A DNA stretch of 64,000 nucleotides, taken from positions 170,114,761 through 170,178,760 of the forward strand of contig NC_089220.1 of NCBI RefSeq assembly GCF_963924675.1, given 5' to 3'. The translations under genes were made by a program, and so were the position numbers. The notes beneath the pieces are model-generated. The model was given only the letters and a program-made list of their open reading frames with translations. It was not told the DNA's origin and did not search any database. Positions 1-13,199 of this stretch are shown piece by piece. The DNA is from Phocoena phocoena. Taxonomy: Eukaryota; Chordata; Mammalia; Artiodactyla; Phocoenidae. Numbering within the stretch: the first letter of the stretch is position 1; each line of letters starts with the position of its first letter.

Positions 1-1290
1 AACAAAAACTAGTAAGTAAGGAGTTGTTATCTAAACCCAAACAGTTCAAATATACTATTCTACTTCTCTGAGTCTTAGTTATCTCAACTGTTAAATATGA
101 ACAAAAATACTCAACTCATAGGATCGTTGTAAAAGTTAAATGAGGTTACATGGGTAACCAATACCACAGAGGTTGACGTAAAGTAGGTACTCAAAAAATA
201 TCGGGTTGCTAATATTGTATACCTTCCTAAGGTGCCCCGAATTGTCACTATGCATATCACCATTGAATAAACTCTACTTACTTGAACTTAATGTACGTGT
301 GCCAAATCACACTTTTAGATAATGACGGTGGTAACTGAAATATACAGCAACAACAACAAAAAATTATAAAATACTGTTGCAGAGCTAAACACATTGGCAA
401 TAAAATCTGTGTAGTGACGGCAAAACTTGTGCTGTGCTATACGCACTTCTGCAGTACTTATTCTAGATGTTTGTGTGGTGGTAATATATCTCCAGTCCTC
501 ATTCCTGCCTTCTCTTCCTAGAAAACTCCTATTCATCCTTCAAGGCCCTTCTCAAAAGTATCTTCCTCTGGGGAGCCTTCTCTTACATCCACAGCAGAAG
601 GGAGCTGCCTTCTCCTCTGCACTACTATGGAGCTCCCCTAGATGGTACTCAAGAGTGAGGACTGCCCTTAGGAAATATTTGATACCCAGGTCCAACATGG
701 GGCTTGAGATATGGAAGGTACACAGTAATTGTTTATTTAATGAAGGAATACTTTGAATGTGCTGACTTAAAATCCCTAATAATCTGAATAGTTGAGGTAC
801 TATAAAGCAGGGTTTAACATGTTTAAGTATTGCAAAGTCTAACGTTCATTTGACCTCTTACATTAGAACGAGCGACGCCACTTCCCAGTGAGTCTACAGT
901 GAAGGGTCAGACTCGGGTTGATGAGCAAAGCATACTATGGACCCCCGAAGCGAGTCTCTCCAGCAGGACTCCCCCAGCTCACGTGCCTAATTTCCATATT
1001 TACGTTCTTGGGTCTGGGCCCAATTCTTGTCTTCACAAAGACCATTGTAGGGTTCAGTGTCCCACTGGGGCTACAACCTGTAGACTCCTGCAGCTACCAA
1101 TATCCTAGACGTGAGAAAAGACACGGGTGGAAAACACTAGTCTGAATACTGAGGTTCAACTGAAGGGAACATCGGAGGCTTCGAGATTGGTTCTCCCTTT
1201 AACTCAAATGGAGTTTTACAAAATTCCACGTTAGACAGCACCCACCCCTGTAGCACATGCGATGTAGAATCCTAGCCGACACTGCTGTTC
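1..1290. other. Non-coding stretch, nothing recognised
   Basis: No open frame here resembles a known protein, and no repeat family is confidently identifiable. Composition is ordinary AT-rich mammalian non-coding DNA. In the interpretation used here it is FRMD4A intron. Confidence 0.5.
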
Positions 1291-1299
1291 CCATCACTG

Positions 1300-1530
1300 C
1301 CTTGGTGTAGTGGAAAGAGGGCAGCTTCAGAGTGACTCTGGTCTGTCCCCTCACAGACACGCTTTCTGTGAGACGTAAGCAAGTTACTCAACTTATCTGA
1401 CCACCTGTAAAATGGGATCATAATACATCTCGAGGCTGTTGTGAGGATTATAGAAAGTACTACATGTGAAGCACCTACCATAGAACATGGCACTGAAAAT
1501 GCACAATAAATACCTGCTCCCTGGCTCTTC
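1300..1530 (+). repeat. MIR SINE, old
   Basis: The tract shows the MIR core order: a 'gcaagttactcaactt' segment, then 'taaaatgggatcataat', then a stretch ending in 'caataaatacctg'. It is heavily diverged, as expected for a repeat older than the placental radiation. Edges are approximate. Confidence 0.7.
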
Positions 1531-2908
1531 TCGTGAACCCAACACCAGCTTCTCCTGAAAAGTAATGACTCTCTCATCGTCTCAAGGTTTAAGATCATGG
1601 ATCAGTGCCAGCTGACTGGCAGTCAATAGATCAGAAGCTCCACTGGCCTCAAGGGCCAGTAAACTAATCAAATGGTGGTGATGATGTTCTGGTCTGAACA
1701 GCCTGGGTTGGGAAATACTAGTTTCCTACATATTTATTCAAGAACGCAAAATGGCGGATCTGTGCGAGAACTTTAAAGTTCCTAAAATATCACAGCCGTG
1801 TAACACAACATGTGGACCATTAGAATTCTCCTCATGCATGATGGTGCTAATTTAAAATCAGAAATTGCCCTTCCTATTTTGCTTTGCACAGCTTTGGCAT
1901 TCTCAGCTAAGCCCCAGTTCCTCTTGGACTCAGCAAATGGATTTGTACTTGGCTGCCTGAGAAAAGGAATTGCAGGTCCTCGCTCGATATTTCTTCGCTC
2001 TTTTAGAAACACAGTCAAAAAGAGAAAGACAGGATATGATAGCTTTGGAGTCTATTCTCACTCAACTAGCTCCTGTCTCTTAAATGAAAGCATGGGCGGG
2101 CCCAGACCCCTGTGCTCTTTAGCCGTGTGGTCAAGTCTCCAGGCTGAACGAGCCTTGGCGGCTCAGCCTCTTGCCATTGGAAGTTTTCTGCTCAAATTCC
2201 ATTATTCATATTCATGCTGCTCTCTCTTAAGTAATGGCTTGAGGAAAAATGTGCCAGTAAAACTGAAATTGCTATGATGGGGAAAGAGCTACGAGAAGAG
2301 AAACATACCTCCCTCCCAGTTCCCCAGTGAGGCTGAGTCTCTAATAACCCCCCACAGTCAAGCAGCTGTGTTTCCCAGTACAAGGCCAGGTGCACGCCTG
2401 CCTCGAAGGCAGAAGCCACTTTCATTGTTGCAAAGGGAAGGCACCGTCCTTCCCCAGCACGGGGAGGATGGAGAGCCCTCGATCTGCTCTGTACAAATGA
2501 AACCTAAACAAGTAACCCTTCAAAAAATCAGATTGGTTTGGAGGCTGGGAGCGGGTGGGAGGAGACCACGTCCACGTGGGGAAGTTCACCAAGGACTTTC
2601 TGGGACAGGAATGTAGTTGCCCGCACGGGAAGCAACAGAAACAGCACATTTCCATTCTCACAAAGAGTGTGTTTCAAGTTGCTTTTGGGATTCCATACTG
2701 TTAGGGTCAATTTTTAATAAAATTGCAAAGCAGGCAAAGTTTATCTTCTAGCTTCACCTACCAGTGTCCCAATTTCTCTTCTTGTCACCATCTTATTCTC
2801 TGATATGCCCCGTCTATGACACGTTCATGCTCTCAGATGGCCATCAGGTCACCCCTGCTGCAGGGCAGGCATCAGAATCAGGATGCCCCACTTCTGAGCT
2901 TCTATAGA

Positions 2909-2948
<40 letters not shown>

Positions 2949-4180
2949 ATGTAGACAGAGATCCTGCTACACACAAAGCTTTCTTATGTATACTGCCCCA
3001 GACTGCAAGGTCCTACAGGGAGAAGGCTCTATTTCCTTTCTTTTTATATCCTCTGACCTTAGTGTTGGTTTTCATACCTACTGCATACGTTTTTAAAGCA
3101 ACTGAATAAATTGACTAAGATACCAGTGATAACACCTTCAGTATCTTTCTCTCAGACATATAAACATTGTAAAAGAGATTACAAAGGATCAGAAGATCCT
3201 TAGGATCCAAGGAGTGAGATATCAGTCAGAGGGGGCAGGGTACCTCACCCAACACCCTCTAAGGCTCAACAGCAGTACGGTAGACACCGACAACTCTTAT
3301 AAATAAGACAGTTCCTATCATAAAGATATTTGTCCTTTTACCAGTGAAGAAACAAGGTGCCTCTTCACCAATGCCCATATTCCCTTCTTGTTACACATCA
3401 CCGCCCCCCCCATTAAAGAAGTATTCTCAACCTTCTTAAGGCTTTCCTCTCAGCCAGCTCTTGAGGTCTCTTTTGCAAAAAACAGGCAAATGGAAAATAA
3501 ACGGTAAATATCAGGTTTCAGAAAAAATAGGATGTTAAGACAATAATTCCTTAATGTCAGAAATGACAAAACAACTCTTATCCAAGAACCTCAAAGTGCC
3601 TTACAAACTAACTACAGAATCGTCCCTGGACTCCTGCGGAGAAGCAGGGTGTTTATCCTCCATTTTCAAAGGAAACTGATGCTCTAGATGAAACGATTTT
3701 CTCCAGGGGAAAAACATGGGGATGAAAAGACACCAGCCCTGAGAAGAAAGACGTATGCCAACCCACCCCCTCAGGAGCCTCTTCACCCTCACCATTATTT
3801 TTTTCAAGAAATGTGACTATGACTAAAATATTTAAAGAGGTCGCTAAGAGTGGGGCATCCATCACAAAGCTCACGGTCCAATTTCCCTATAGCGAAGCAA
3901 GGGGATGCTTCATTCCTCCCGAAGAGAAATTGCAAAATCTTACTTTAAAGTAAGCCTCCAGGCCTCTTGGGATGCACCAGTGTAGTTTGCCTAGAGTTGA
4001 GGGGATGGGAGAAGAGGGGATCGATTTGCTCCAATTAAACTGCAATTTATCATACAAGAGGGAATATGCAATTTCATGCTGGGAATTTAAACTTTGCTCA
4101 GTCCAAGTAAGTCATCACCATATATTAAAAATACCTGAATAAACGGAATGAAGCAGCACTGAGGCATTGAAGGACGATGG
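1531..4180. other. Non-coding stretch with one microsatellite
   Basis: Apart from the (GT)n tract listed separately, I see no gene, RNA or clear repeat family. Open frames on both strands are short and have no recognisable motif. Confidence 0.45.
2911..2947. repeat. (GT)n microsatellite
   Basis: About 18 uninterrupted GT units. Perfect dinucleotide arrays of this length are usually length-polymorphic in mammals. The Cys/Val-rich open frames over it are artefacts of the repeat. Confidence 0.95.
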
Positions 4181-4189
4181 TCTTGCATG

Positions 4190-4375
4190 TTTCCATCTTG
4201 TAGGATCCTGGGCAAGTTACTCAATTTCTTTTAAACTCAGTTTCCTCATCTGTCAAATGGAAATGATGATAGCTACCTCACAGTGTCTTGGGTTCTAAAA
4301 TGTGTGAGATATATGCAAAATGCCTAGCACAATGCCTGGCACAGAGGAACTCAATAAAAGGTATCTATTACTAGC
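4190..4375 (+). repeat. MIR SINE
   Basis: Well-preserved MIR order: 'gggcaagttactcaatttc', 'cagtttcctcatctgtcaaa', 'aatgcctggcacagaggaac' and a terminal 'tcaataaaaggtatctatta'. Same orientation as the window. Confidence 0.85.
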
Positions 4376-4749
4376 AGTGAAATTGATTTCGGACTCCATT
4401 GTAAACAACTGACACTTTAGGAATGTGAGATTTATTCACAGCAAGTTGGGAAGAGAAATAAAGTGAAAAAACTGGATTGTGATCTTTTACACTCAAACAT
4501 TACTTCCTGATGTTGGCACAGGGTATGAGAAACAGGCCAACTGAACAGAACAGAATGCTCAGAAATATGCCCATGGGCAGAAATGCCCATGTATATATGG
4601 AGATTGACTTATCACAGAAGAGCACTGGAGATGAGTGGGAAAAGGACAGACAATTCAATGAAAAAAATTCGATTGCATATCTTCCTTCTTACCTACACAA
4701 ACGTAAGTCCCGGTAGATTTTATTAAACTCCACAGGGAAAATGATAAAA
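4376..4749. other. Non-coding stretch, nothing recognised
   Basis: No gene or confident repeat. A 68-codon open frame over part of it has no recognisable domain. Confidence 0.4.
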
Positions 4750-5880
4750 CTTTAGAAGAAGTAAAAGGTATCTTTATGACCTCCAGGTAGAATTTCTTAA
4801 ACACACAAATGTGTAATCCATAGAGAAAAGATTCATAAGTTTGGCTACATCAGAGTCAAGAATTTCTGATCACTAAAAGCTATTATCTTAAGAAGAGTGA
4901 GAATATAAGCCACCAAATGTAGATATTACAACACTTACAACTGACAAAGGATAAGTATTATGAGCTTATAACAAACTGCTAAAAATTAATAAGAAAAAGA
5001 CAAACAGTTGATAGAAAAATGTGTGAAAGAACAGGAATTTTATAGAAGAGGAAACTCAAATGTCCAGTGAACAAAACTGCCCTACTTCACAAACTAAGGC
5101 AATAACAAAAATCATTTCATGCTTAGAGTTAGATTATCATTTCACAGTATCAGGTTGGCAATGATAAGTTTTCATGAAGATGTAGATAGGCCAGGTAATG
5201 CCTGCCCATGGCATTAGACGTCAGAGGTTAAATTAGTGCAACTTTGTTGAAAACATTTTGCATTACACATGTTGTGTTTACTCTAAGCCCCAGCAATTCC
5301 ATTCTTTGGTATAAACCCTTGAGAAACTCTCGAGCGTGTGCACCAGGAAACACATTCAAGAATGTTCATGCAGGGCTTCCCTGGTGGCGCAGTGGTTGAT
5401 AGTCCGCCTGCCGATGCGGGGGACGCGGGTTCGTGCCCCGGTCCAGGAAGATCCCACATGCCGCGGAGCGGCTGGGCTCGTGAGCCATGGTCGCTGAGCC
5501 TGCGCGTCCGGAGCCTGTGCTCCGCAACGGGAGAGGCCACAACAGTGAGAGGCCCACGTACCGCAAAAAAAAAAAAAAAAAAAGAAAAAAAAGAATGTTC
5601 ATGCAACACTGTCATCCTAGCAAAAATCTAGAAACAATCCAGATGCTCATCAACAGTCTAATGGATAAATAAATGATGGCATATTCATAATTAAACATTA
5701 TATCCGCGTGAAGGAATCTCAAAGATGCTGTCAAGTTAAAGAAGAAATCCAGAGAAGAATATATATAGGATAACTTCATCTCTATAACATTCAAAAACAG
5801 GCCAAAATAAATGTATTGTTTGGGGATAGTGACACAGTGCAACCACCGAGAAAATCAATGGAACAATTAACATAAAATGC
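4750..5880 (+). mobile_element. L1 LINE fragment split by a SINE
   Basis: Adenine-rich sequence with L1 ORF2 3'-region phrases, for example 'aaagattcataagtttggct' and later 'caatccagatgctcatcaac'. A CHR SINE with its target duplication interrupts it at 5373-5605. All reading frames are broken. This is an old copy, not an active element. Outer edges are approximate. Confidence 0.6.
5373..5590 (+). mobile_element. CHR-type cetacean tRNA-derived SINE
   Basis: Begins 'gggcttccctggtggcgcag' and ends in an A-rich tail. It carries a pol III A box (tggcgcagtgg) and B box (ggttcgtgccc), as expected of the tRNA-derived head. It is flanked by a perfect 15-bp target-site duplication, aagaatgttcatgca, at 5358-5372 and 5591-5605, so it is a clean retroposition by L1 machinery into an older L1. 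Low internal divergence suggests it is relatively young. The open frames across it on both strands are not genes. Confidence 0.95.
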
Positions 5881-6813
5881 AGGTTGGTACCTCCACGTGG
5901 GGTGGGAGAGGGTGCAGAAGGGAGGGGACCCAGGACTTCTAAGTGCTGTTGGTATTCTGTTACCCATTCAGACTGAAGTATACACTGATGTTTATTTCAT
6001 TCTTCTTCTTTAGAATGGACATACATTTTTATATATTCTTTCGTATGTATGACCTATCTCCTACGTTTTAATTTAAAAACAGGCAATCTTTGCTTTAACC
6101 CATCCGTGATGCTAAAAGTCAGGACCCTGAGGACCAGAAGTTCAAATGGCGTGGACTAATAAAAAAGGGACAAGCACAAGTATTAGGTGTCCTCCAGATA
6201 AAATAATAAGGCCTTGCCTGTGGCTCTGCAGTAAATGCAGTATCCCTGCCAAGTACCGCAATCCGTAGCTCACTGACCCTCGATAGAGGCATGATTACCA
6301 CGGTCCCTTCAACCATAGTGAAACCTGGCCCCAAATTCAGGCAGAATCAAATGGACAAACCAGTGAAATGGAGGCCTTTAGTATCTTTCCCAAAAAAGCC
6401 TAATAAAGGCATAAAGGTTTTTTCTCTACCACAGTGAGTACATCCTGCATCGCGTTAACCTACTGACACTATTTGTAATGGCAAAGAAAGGTCACCGAAG
6501 CCTAAATCTGCTTGGCACGATTCCCCACCACAGTCTCCTAAAAAACACAGGCTTGATTAAATATCAGCTCCCATCTTATCTCCAAGAAGGCCACGCAGAG
6601 GTTACGACGGGCTCAGGTGTGCTGAGCTCGGCCATTATTCCGTCCCTCATTTGCATAGCATCTGCCCTCTGCATCACTCAGCACATCTACTTCAGGGTCT
6701 CACATTAACTCTCTATCTACCCTAGCAACATGGGGATGGGGTAAACCGGGGTCTCCACTTTTTGTCAATGGGGAAACTAGAGTCAGACAAAGACAAAGCA
6801 TTTTTAGTTCTGG
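5881..6813. other. Non-coding stretch, nothing recognised
   Basis: Ordinary non-coding sequence with no gene, RNA or confidently recognised repeat. Confidence 0.4.
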
Positions 6814-7264
6814 CAGACCTTGTTTTATCGCGCTTTGCAGGTACTGCAATTTTTACAAATTGTCTACATTTGCGGCAACCCTGCATCAAGCAAGTCTACA
6901 GGCGCCATTTGCTCACGTCGTGTCGCTGAGTCACATTTTGATAATTCTCGTAATATTTCAAACTTTTTCATTATGATTATACCTGTTAGGGTGATCTGTA
7001 ATCAGAGATCTTTGATGTTACTGTTACTACTCCCTGAAGGCTCAGATGACGGGGAGCATTTTTTAGCAATAACGTATTTTTAAATTAAGGTACATACTTT
7101 TTTTTAGACTTAATGCTAGTGCACACTTAATAGACTGCAGTACAGTGTAAACATAACTTTTACATGTACTGGGAAACAAACAAAATTCGTGAGACTTGTT
7201 TTATTGCGATATTCACTTTATGGCGGTGGTTCGGAACCAAACACTAGTATCTCCAAGGTCTGCC
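6814..7264. mobile_element. Internally deleted mariner/Tigger-like DNA transposon
   Basis: The ends are inverted repeats: 'ggcagaccttg' at 6814-6824 and its reverse complement at 7254-7264. The interior has familiar segments of a widespread mammalian Tc/mariner-like repeat, such as 'tcgctgagtcacattttgat' and 'gtgtaaacataacttttaca'. At about 450 bp it is too short to encode a transposase, so it is a non-autonomous derivative. The exact family name is uncertain. Confidence 0.65.
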
Positions 7265-9589
7265 TCTAATGAGATTAATTCTCTCCCTCCACAAAGTAGT
7301 AGTGACTCTGAGGAGGGTTGGCCTCTATCAACTTGGGCTTTGGGACCAGTTTACATGGAGCGGAAGAGATGATGAGAGCCCCTCATCAACATGACGTGAC
7401 CCTTCCAGGTTACCTGAAGGGCTGAGCCCATTGAGATGGCTTTAGGCCGCATTTCCCTAGACTAGACGCCCTAGCCTACTCTAGGATTTACCACAGCTGC
7501 TGAAACACTAACTTCCACCAAAGATCTAATTCACTGGGAAGCTCTAATTTGCTAAAAAGTCAAGTGATTCAGAAACCATACATCAAGAGGAAAATACAGA
7601 CTAACTTCATTTCTGTTTTGCTTTTCGAGGTACAAAGAATAAGCCCATGGTAGCTTCTCTGACCCCATACATTTCTTGAACTTTCTAGGCTTCTGCTGCC
7701 TCAGTCTCTCCATTCTTCCCAGTTCCAGACGAAGGAATCTGCCTCACCCAGATCACATTTTGTGGGAGGCCCATCAGGGTCATAGGTCAAAGGCACTGTC
7801 TAAATTCTGGGCTACCCCTTGTCCAATGTGCCTGGGTGACAGGAGATGGGGAGGGGGTACAGCATATAAAATAAGCCTGCGTCAGGGGCTATGGATGGAC
7901 AGCCTTCCCTTACAAGAAGTCTGGGAGAGGGGGGTGGGCAGGAAATAGAGAAATTTTAGTTTAATATGCATTTTAAAGAATAAAATTTACTGCTTAATGT
8001 CAAAAGCTTCTGCAAATACTAAAATTACATAAATCCAATAGCATAAGCTTTTGAAAAGCTCTATTATCTCAAAAATAGTTTCAGAAAACAGGATGCAGCA
8101 GTCTAAACCTGTCTGAAATAAACATAATGAAAAATCAATCCTTTTGGAAATGGTGAGGCATGATACAGTTCTCTTTGCCTAAGCACTTCGCTAAGAAAAT
8201 TTCTTCCCAATGACTGTTTCTATCTTTTTAATTACTTAACAAGAAGTGTCTTTATGGCTATAAGATAAAATGCAAAAGTGAGTCACCTGGCATGACAGGG
8301 CAACTACCGTAGTCATAACTCACAGCCTGCTCCCACCAGAAGAAAAATGAAGCCAAGGACCCAGTGAGGTACACAAAGTCATAAACACTTGCTGGGTGAG
8401 GATATTTCCTGTGAAGGCCTTTGGCCAAAGCAATAAAATTCTGGCCTGACCTGACTAGGCTACTCACAGGCAGGAACATGCAGACTGAAAAACAGGGGCT
8501 GGTGCTCAAGAGAAAGAACCGATCTTACTTAGTCTCTTGCTCCAAGATGTGGGTGCAGCATGTCCTTTGACCTGCGGCAGGAAATCTCTGCTTCCCCGCA
8601 TCCTGTTTGCCATCTTCTCAGAAAGGCCTTCCTGCCCTTGCTTTGTCAGGCTTAGGCCATCCAGAAGCCACTTTTCTGATCCCCAAGCATTTGTTATCAG
8701 CCTCCAGCTGCCCTCGGGTATCAGCGAGATCCATCTCCCTACATCACCTGTCACATTCAGAGGATCGCAGACATACCAGCCAAATGGGTTAGTAGCTCTA
8801 GCTGCTCATTAACATAAAATGCTAATGTGGAGACCACATGAGAAGAAGAGAGACCAAATGCCCAATGCCAAACAGCTTTGTCTTCATGACTGTCCCAGAG
8901 AGGAACAGCAAGGGAGAAGAAAGCTAATGCAACTCTGTCTTCCCGATTATCTTCCTGTCCTAAAATTAATGGTGGAAATACGTAGCCTGGATGCCCCCTG
9001 CCTTATTTCTGTGCCACGGGCAGACATAATTGGTCAACCACAGAGCTGTCTCTCTGTCTCTCTCTGAGCCTGAATACTCCATAGTTCTTCTTATCACAGA
9101 GCTGCAGGCATCCTGGAACAACTGAACAGAAATATCCCACAAGAGGAAACCTAGTTGTCATCTCCCCCTTAACTCCACCAGCTACAGTTCCACCAGATCC
9201 AGAGAACCCCAGCTCTCCACAGGCTCTTTTCAGATGCTATTTTTCTAAATTTTCTTCCTTAGAAAAGAGGATATAAAGAAGACGATGCAAATCATTCAGA
9301 CTTCCATTTTAAGAAATCATACTCAGAGCAAGAGTGAAGAATGCAGTGAAGGATACACCACTCCTAAGGTACATGCGTGTCAAGCTGTTATAGACCACCA
9401 GGGGAGAAGGATCACCTTACCATAGGCTCGAACAAGCTCCACCACCTGTACCTTCCACCCTTATTCCTACAGCTCCAATCATATCACTGCGTCCAGCAGG
9501 GCAGGATTACAGCCCAGGAGGGAGGCTGACCAGTAGCGGATGAATGATGACACGAAGTAGAAGTATTAGTGTTGGGCTCTTGAGATCTA
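7265..9589. other. Non-coding stretch, nothing recognised
   Basis: No gene, RNA or confident repeat. The 8250-9260 part may contain old LTR or DNA-transposon debris, but I could not assign it. Short open frames on both strands have no recognisable motifs. Confidence 0.35.
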
Positions 9590-9695
9590 AAACGCTGAGA
9601 TCTTAGTGTCGATTCTGCTACAAACTAGTAACGGATGTTATCTCTCTGGTTTCCTCATCTCTCAAATGAGAGAGAGAAACTGCATCAGGAACTAG
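9590..9695 (+). repeat. MIR fragment
   Basis: Diverged MIR-like order: a leading 'gattctgctacaaactagt', then 'ggtttcctcatctctcaaat'. Partial and old. Confidence 0.5.
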
Positions 9696-9900
9696 TATGC
9701 ACCAAGGGCCAAGCCCAACCCAATGCCTGTTTTTATAAATAAAGTTTTATTAAAACACAGGCACAGTCACTCATTCACATATTAGCTAAGATTGCTGTCA
9801 CGCCACCGAGACAGAATAGAGTTGCTGCAACAGTAAACTTATGTCCCACAAAGCCCTAAATATTTTAGGCTCTGTGGGACATAATATTTCTGTTTGGTCC
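9696..9900. repeat. Non-autonomous DNA transposon relic
   Basis: Contains 'aataaagttttattaaaaca' followed about 130 bp later by 'ctaaatattttaggctctgt'. This combination is characteristic of a common MER-class non-autonomous DNA repeat. I cannot name the subfamily with certainty. Poly-T runs just downstream, from about 9920 to 9944. Confidence 0.6.
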
Positions 9901-10829
9901 ATTTTTATGGTTTCTATTTTTTTTTTTTTTTTTTACTAAAGTTCTCATTTTATTTCATGCTTTGATTTCCTGATTTTGTTTGTTTGCCATCTGTGTTTTC
10001 TTGCCTTCAGGTAGTAGTGGATAGGAGCAGGTGGGTTAAGAGAAGGCAGGCCAACCCCTGCACTATATCATAACTGCCAAGCTCAAATGCCTACATGAAT
10101 CAGACAAGGAACATAAATTGGGGAAGTACACCAGGTTTAAGGACATTATTGGAACCACTCAAAACTGGGGATCAACTATTCTCTGATTGGCTGTATTTGT
10201 GTTATTTGTGGGCATGAGGACATTCGCATGAGGCTGGGAAGCAAGCTGGGACCATACTGGGAAAGGCTACAACTGCCCGACTGAACAAGGGGAAGCCTGG
10301 GTTGTTCGGATGATAAGGGGCTGTGCCGAGTTCAGTTTTAGGAGGGAATTATCTAAGGTATTTGGGAAAAGGGGCATATTCTCTGTAGGATGACCTACTG
10401 CTCCCATCCGCCCAGTCTCCAGGGTGGTAGGACTTTCAGTGCTTAAACTGGGACAGTCTTGGGAAACCAGACATTTGTTCAGCCTTGTAGAAACAAGGAC
10501 ATCTGTCCAGAAGCGATTCCTGTAGTCCAGACACAAGGTGACAAAACTCCTAAGCTAAGGAACCTGTAATCCATTCTGTTCTGGTAGACAACTTCCTGCC
10601 AAAGTTTCTGTGGAAAGGAATGGCCTCCTCTTCTCTGCTTATGCCTTACTCCAGGTGCATTCTAACCATGACCTTTTAGCAGCAGAACCTTATCCTGAAG
10701 GACTACACTGATTTGTAGGCATATGGCTGGCCAGTGGAGAAGCTAATGGGTAGTGAGCCGTGGGGAGGAGGGAGGGCAAGCTGACGGCTGCTAATAATAA
10801 CAAAGGCCCCCATGAAGAAGTTCTTGTTA

Positions 10830-10990
10830 TGGCCCAGAACTTCACTTGGTATTTATAAGAACCCAGTCAATATAAGTATTATTTTCACCCCATTTTTCAA
10901 GCTAGGTGGCTGAAGAGGTTGATTATTGCCCAGTGTCACACAGCTATTAAGTGTGAGAGCCAGAATTTAAGGTGAGAGTCACCCTAATCT
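10830..10990 (-). repeat. MIR, reverse orientation
   Basis: Shows the reversed MIR core: 'ttttcaccccatttttcaag', then 'cagtgtcacacagctattaa', then 'gagccagaatttaag'. Confidence 0.7.
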
Positions 10991-11819
10991 CCACTCCTGC
11001 AGGTCACCTTACCTCCCCAACTCCAGTCACCCCCTCATCTGTCCTTGTGGGGTCCTGGCCATAAGCACCAATGTCCACCTCCCGAGAATGGCATGAGCTG
11101 CTTTAGACAAGACACATCAACGGCCAGAAAAGAACCAAGAGCCTGAAGGGAATTTGGAGGAGAGTCACATGTGTAATTAAGGTATGAGAAGGACTGATCT
11201 GTCAGGAAAGACTGGAAGAATTCAGTATGTGTGGTTTGGCTAAGCTGAGGCCAAGGGAGGAGGAGGCTGTGGGTGCGGAGGAGAAAGAAAGCAAAGCCAT
11301 CACAGAATGGGTGGACTTTCTGCTCAGGACAGCACAAGGAAGCATGGCCAAGAGGAAGGCAAGAAAGTGGAAGCACACAGGGAAGGCTCTAGAAGGATCT
11401 CCCAAGGAACAAATCGTGCCCCAGAATTCAGAAAGGAACCTAGCTAGATACCCACCCTGTGTGATGTAATCCAGAAAGATCTACTTGACAAGGTTGGTGA
11501 ATGTATAAAAGCTCTGGTTTCCCTCTTTCCAAGTGGGATGCATTTCCTTAGCAAAGCACAAAATTCAAGGTCCTTCCATGTCTCTCCAGCCTTCGGATCA
11601 TCCCCAAGTCTCTCATTTGTGACAATGAACTGCTGAATTCTACCCCAGAGTCAATTCTCAATTACACAAAAGAACAGGCTTGGAGACATGGAGGATTAAC
11701 CCAAGTACCACCGTGCCAGTCCCTGAGTCAAGCGCTGTATAAACATTGCCTTTTATTCACCTGTCCAAGATCACATAAGTGGTTAGCCTGTCTCCAAGTA
11801 TTCTTTTTTTAATTCCAGG
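10991..11819. other. Non-coding stretch, nothing recognised
   Basis: No gene, RNA or confident repeat. Confidence 0.4.
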
Positions 11820-12030
11820 CCCTGATCTCTACTTATTTGTTTCTTAGGTAATTTTATGAGTCCAGCACTGTGCTAACATCTGGGCCTGTATGGGTGACCA
11901 AGGCAGGCTCAATCCCTGCCCTCACAAGATGCATAATCCAATAAGGGAAATAGAGATTCATGTGATACTTTCTGAAATCACTGATGTAAGATGGTGTGAA
12001 ATATTATGAAGGAAAAGAATGTGGTGTGTA
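11820..12030. repeat. Ancient interspersed repeat
   Basis: The order 'gagtccagcactgtgctaac', 'atccctgccctcacaagatg', then an 'atagagattcatgtgatac' segment matches a common L2/MIR-age repeat. Related copies appear at 26670-26790 and 51350-51540. Family name uncertain. Confidence 0.45.
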
Positions 12031-12439
12031 TGAGACCACAAAAGGACAGCCCTGAGGTAAAAGAAAAGCTGCCCTAAAGAAAGGGCAGTAAGACTGAGGC
12101 CTTAGGGAGGAGGTGAGGGGGCTGTGTACTGAAGAATTTTTACCCAAAGGGGTCTCACCTTTGCCTCAGATACTGGGAGGTGATCTCTGGGCCCTCAGAA
12201 CATGACGCTTGATAGGAATGTCTTAGTTTGCCTGGGGGCTTTGGTCACTGGACAGTCTAACAGTATGATTTATGATGGGGGCTTTGGACCACATTGCATT
12301 AATTCTACCTCTGGAAGGCTTGGAGACTGAATGTCAGCCATGTGGGAGGTATACGATTGAACCTCAGTGAAAATTCTGGACACCAAAGGCTTGGGTGAGC
12401 TTTTTTGGTTGGCAATACTCCGTGCAGGTTGCCAAACAT

Positions 12440-13190
12440 CTATACCAGGAAAGTAACATGTGCCCCAACTCCACAGAAAGGACAATGGAATATTATCCAA
12501 CAATCCCACTTCTGAGTACATATCCAAAGGAAGTGAAATCAGGTTCCCATAGAGATATCTGCATCTCCACGTTCACTGCAGCATTATTCACAATGGCCAA
12601 GACAGTGGAGGCAACCTAAGTGTCCATCAATGGATGAATGGATAAAAAAGATGTGGTATATGTATACATACGATGGAATATTATTCAGCCATGAGAAAGA
12701 AGGAAATCCTACCATTTGTGACAACTTGGAAGAATCTCGAGGGCACTATGCTATGTGAAATAAGTCAGACAGAGAAAGACAAATACTATACGGTATCACT
12801 TATACGTGAAATCTTTAAAAAGCTGAACTCATAGAAACAGAGAGTAGATTGGTGGTTACAAGGGTTTGGGAGGTGGGTGGAAATGGGGAGATATTGATCA
12901 AAGGGTATAAGTTTCCAGTTATAAGATTAACAAGTTCTGGGGATCTAATGTTCAGCATGGTGACTATAGCTAATAATATTGTATTATATACTTGAATGTT
13001 ACTGAGAGCGTAGATGTTGAATTTACCACCACACACATACAAAATGTAATTATGTGACAGGATGGAAGTGTTAACTAACGCTATGTTGGTAATAATTTGC
13101 AACTTATATACATGTATCAAAGCAACACACTGTACACCTTGAACTTACACAATGTTATATATCTATTATATCTCATTACAGCTGGAGAAA
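12440..13190 (+). mobile_element. L1 LINE 3' end
   Basis: Typical L1 ORF2 C-terminal and 3' UTR sequence: 'tgtccatcaatggatgaatg', 'aatattattcagccatgaga', 'ctatgtgaaataagtcagac' and a 3' UTR running to an A-rich tail at about 13185. It is 5'-truncated with broken frames. A close relative in the same orientation lies at 37615-38305. Confidence 0.9.
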
Positions 13191-13199
13191 AAAAAAGGA

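Noticed and set aside
5373..5590. tRNA gene suggested by A and B boxes
   Set aside because: The boxes belong to the tRNA-derived head of a SINE; no cloverleaf or tRNA 3' end is present.
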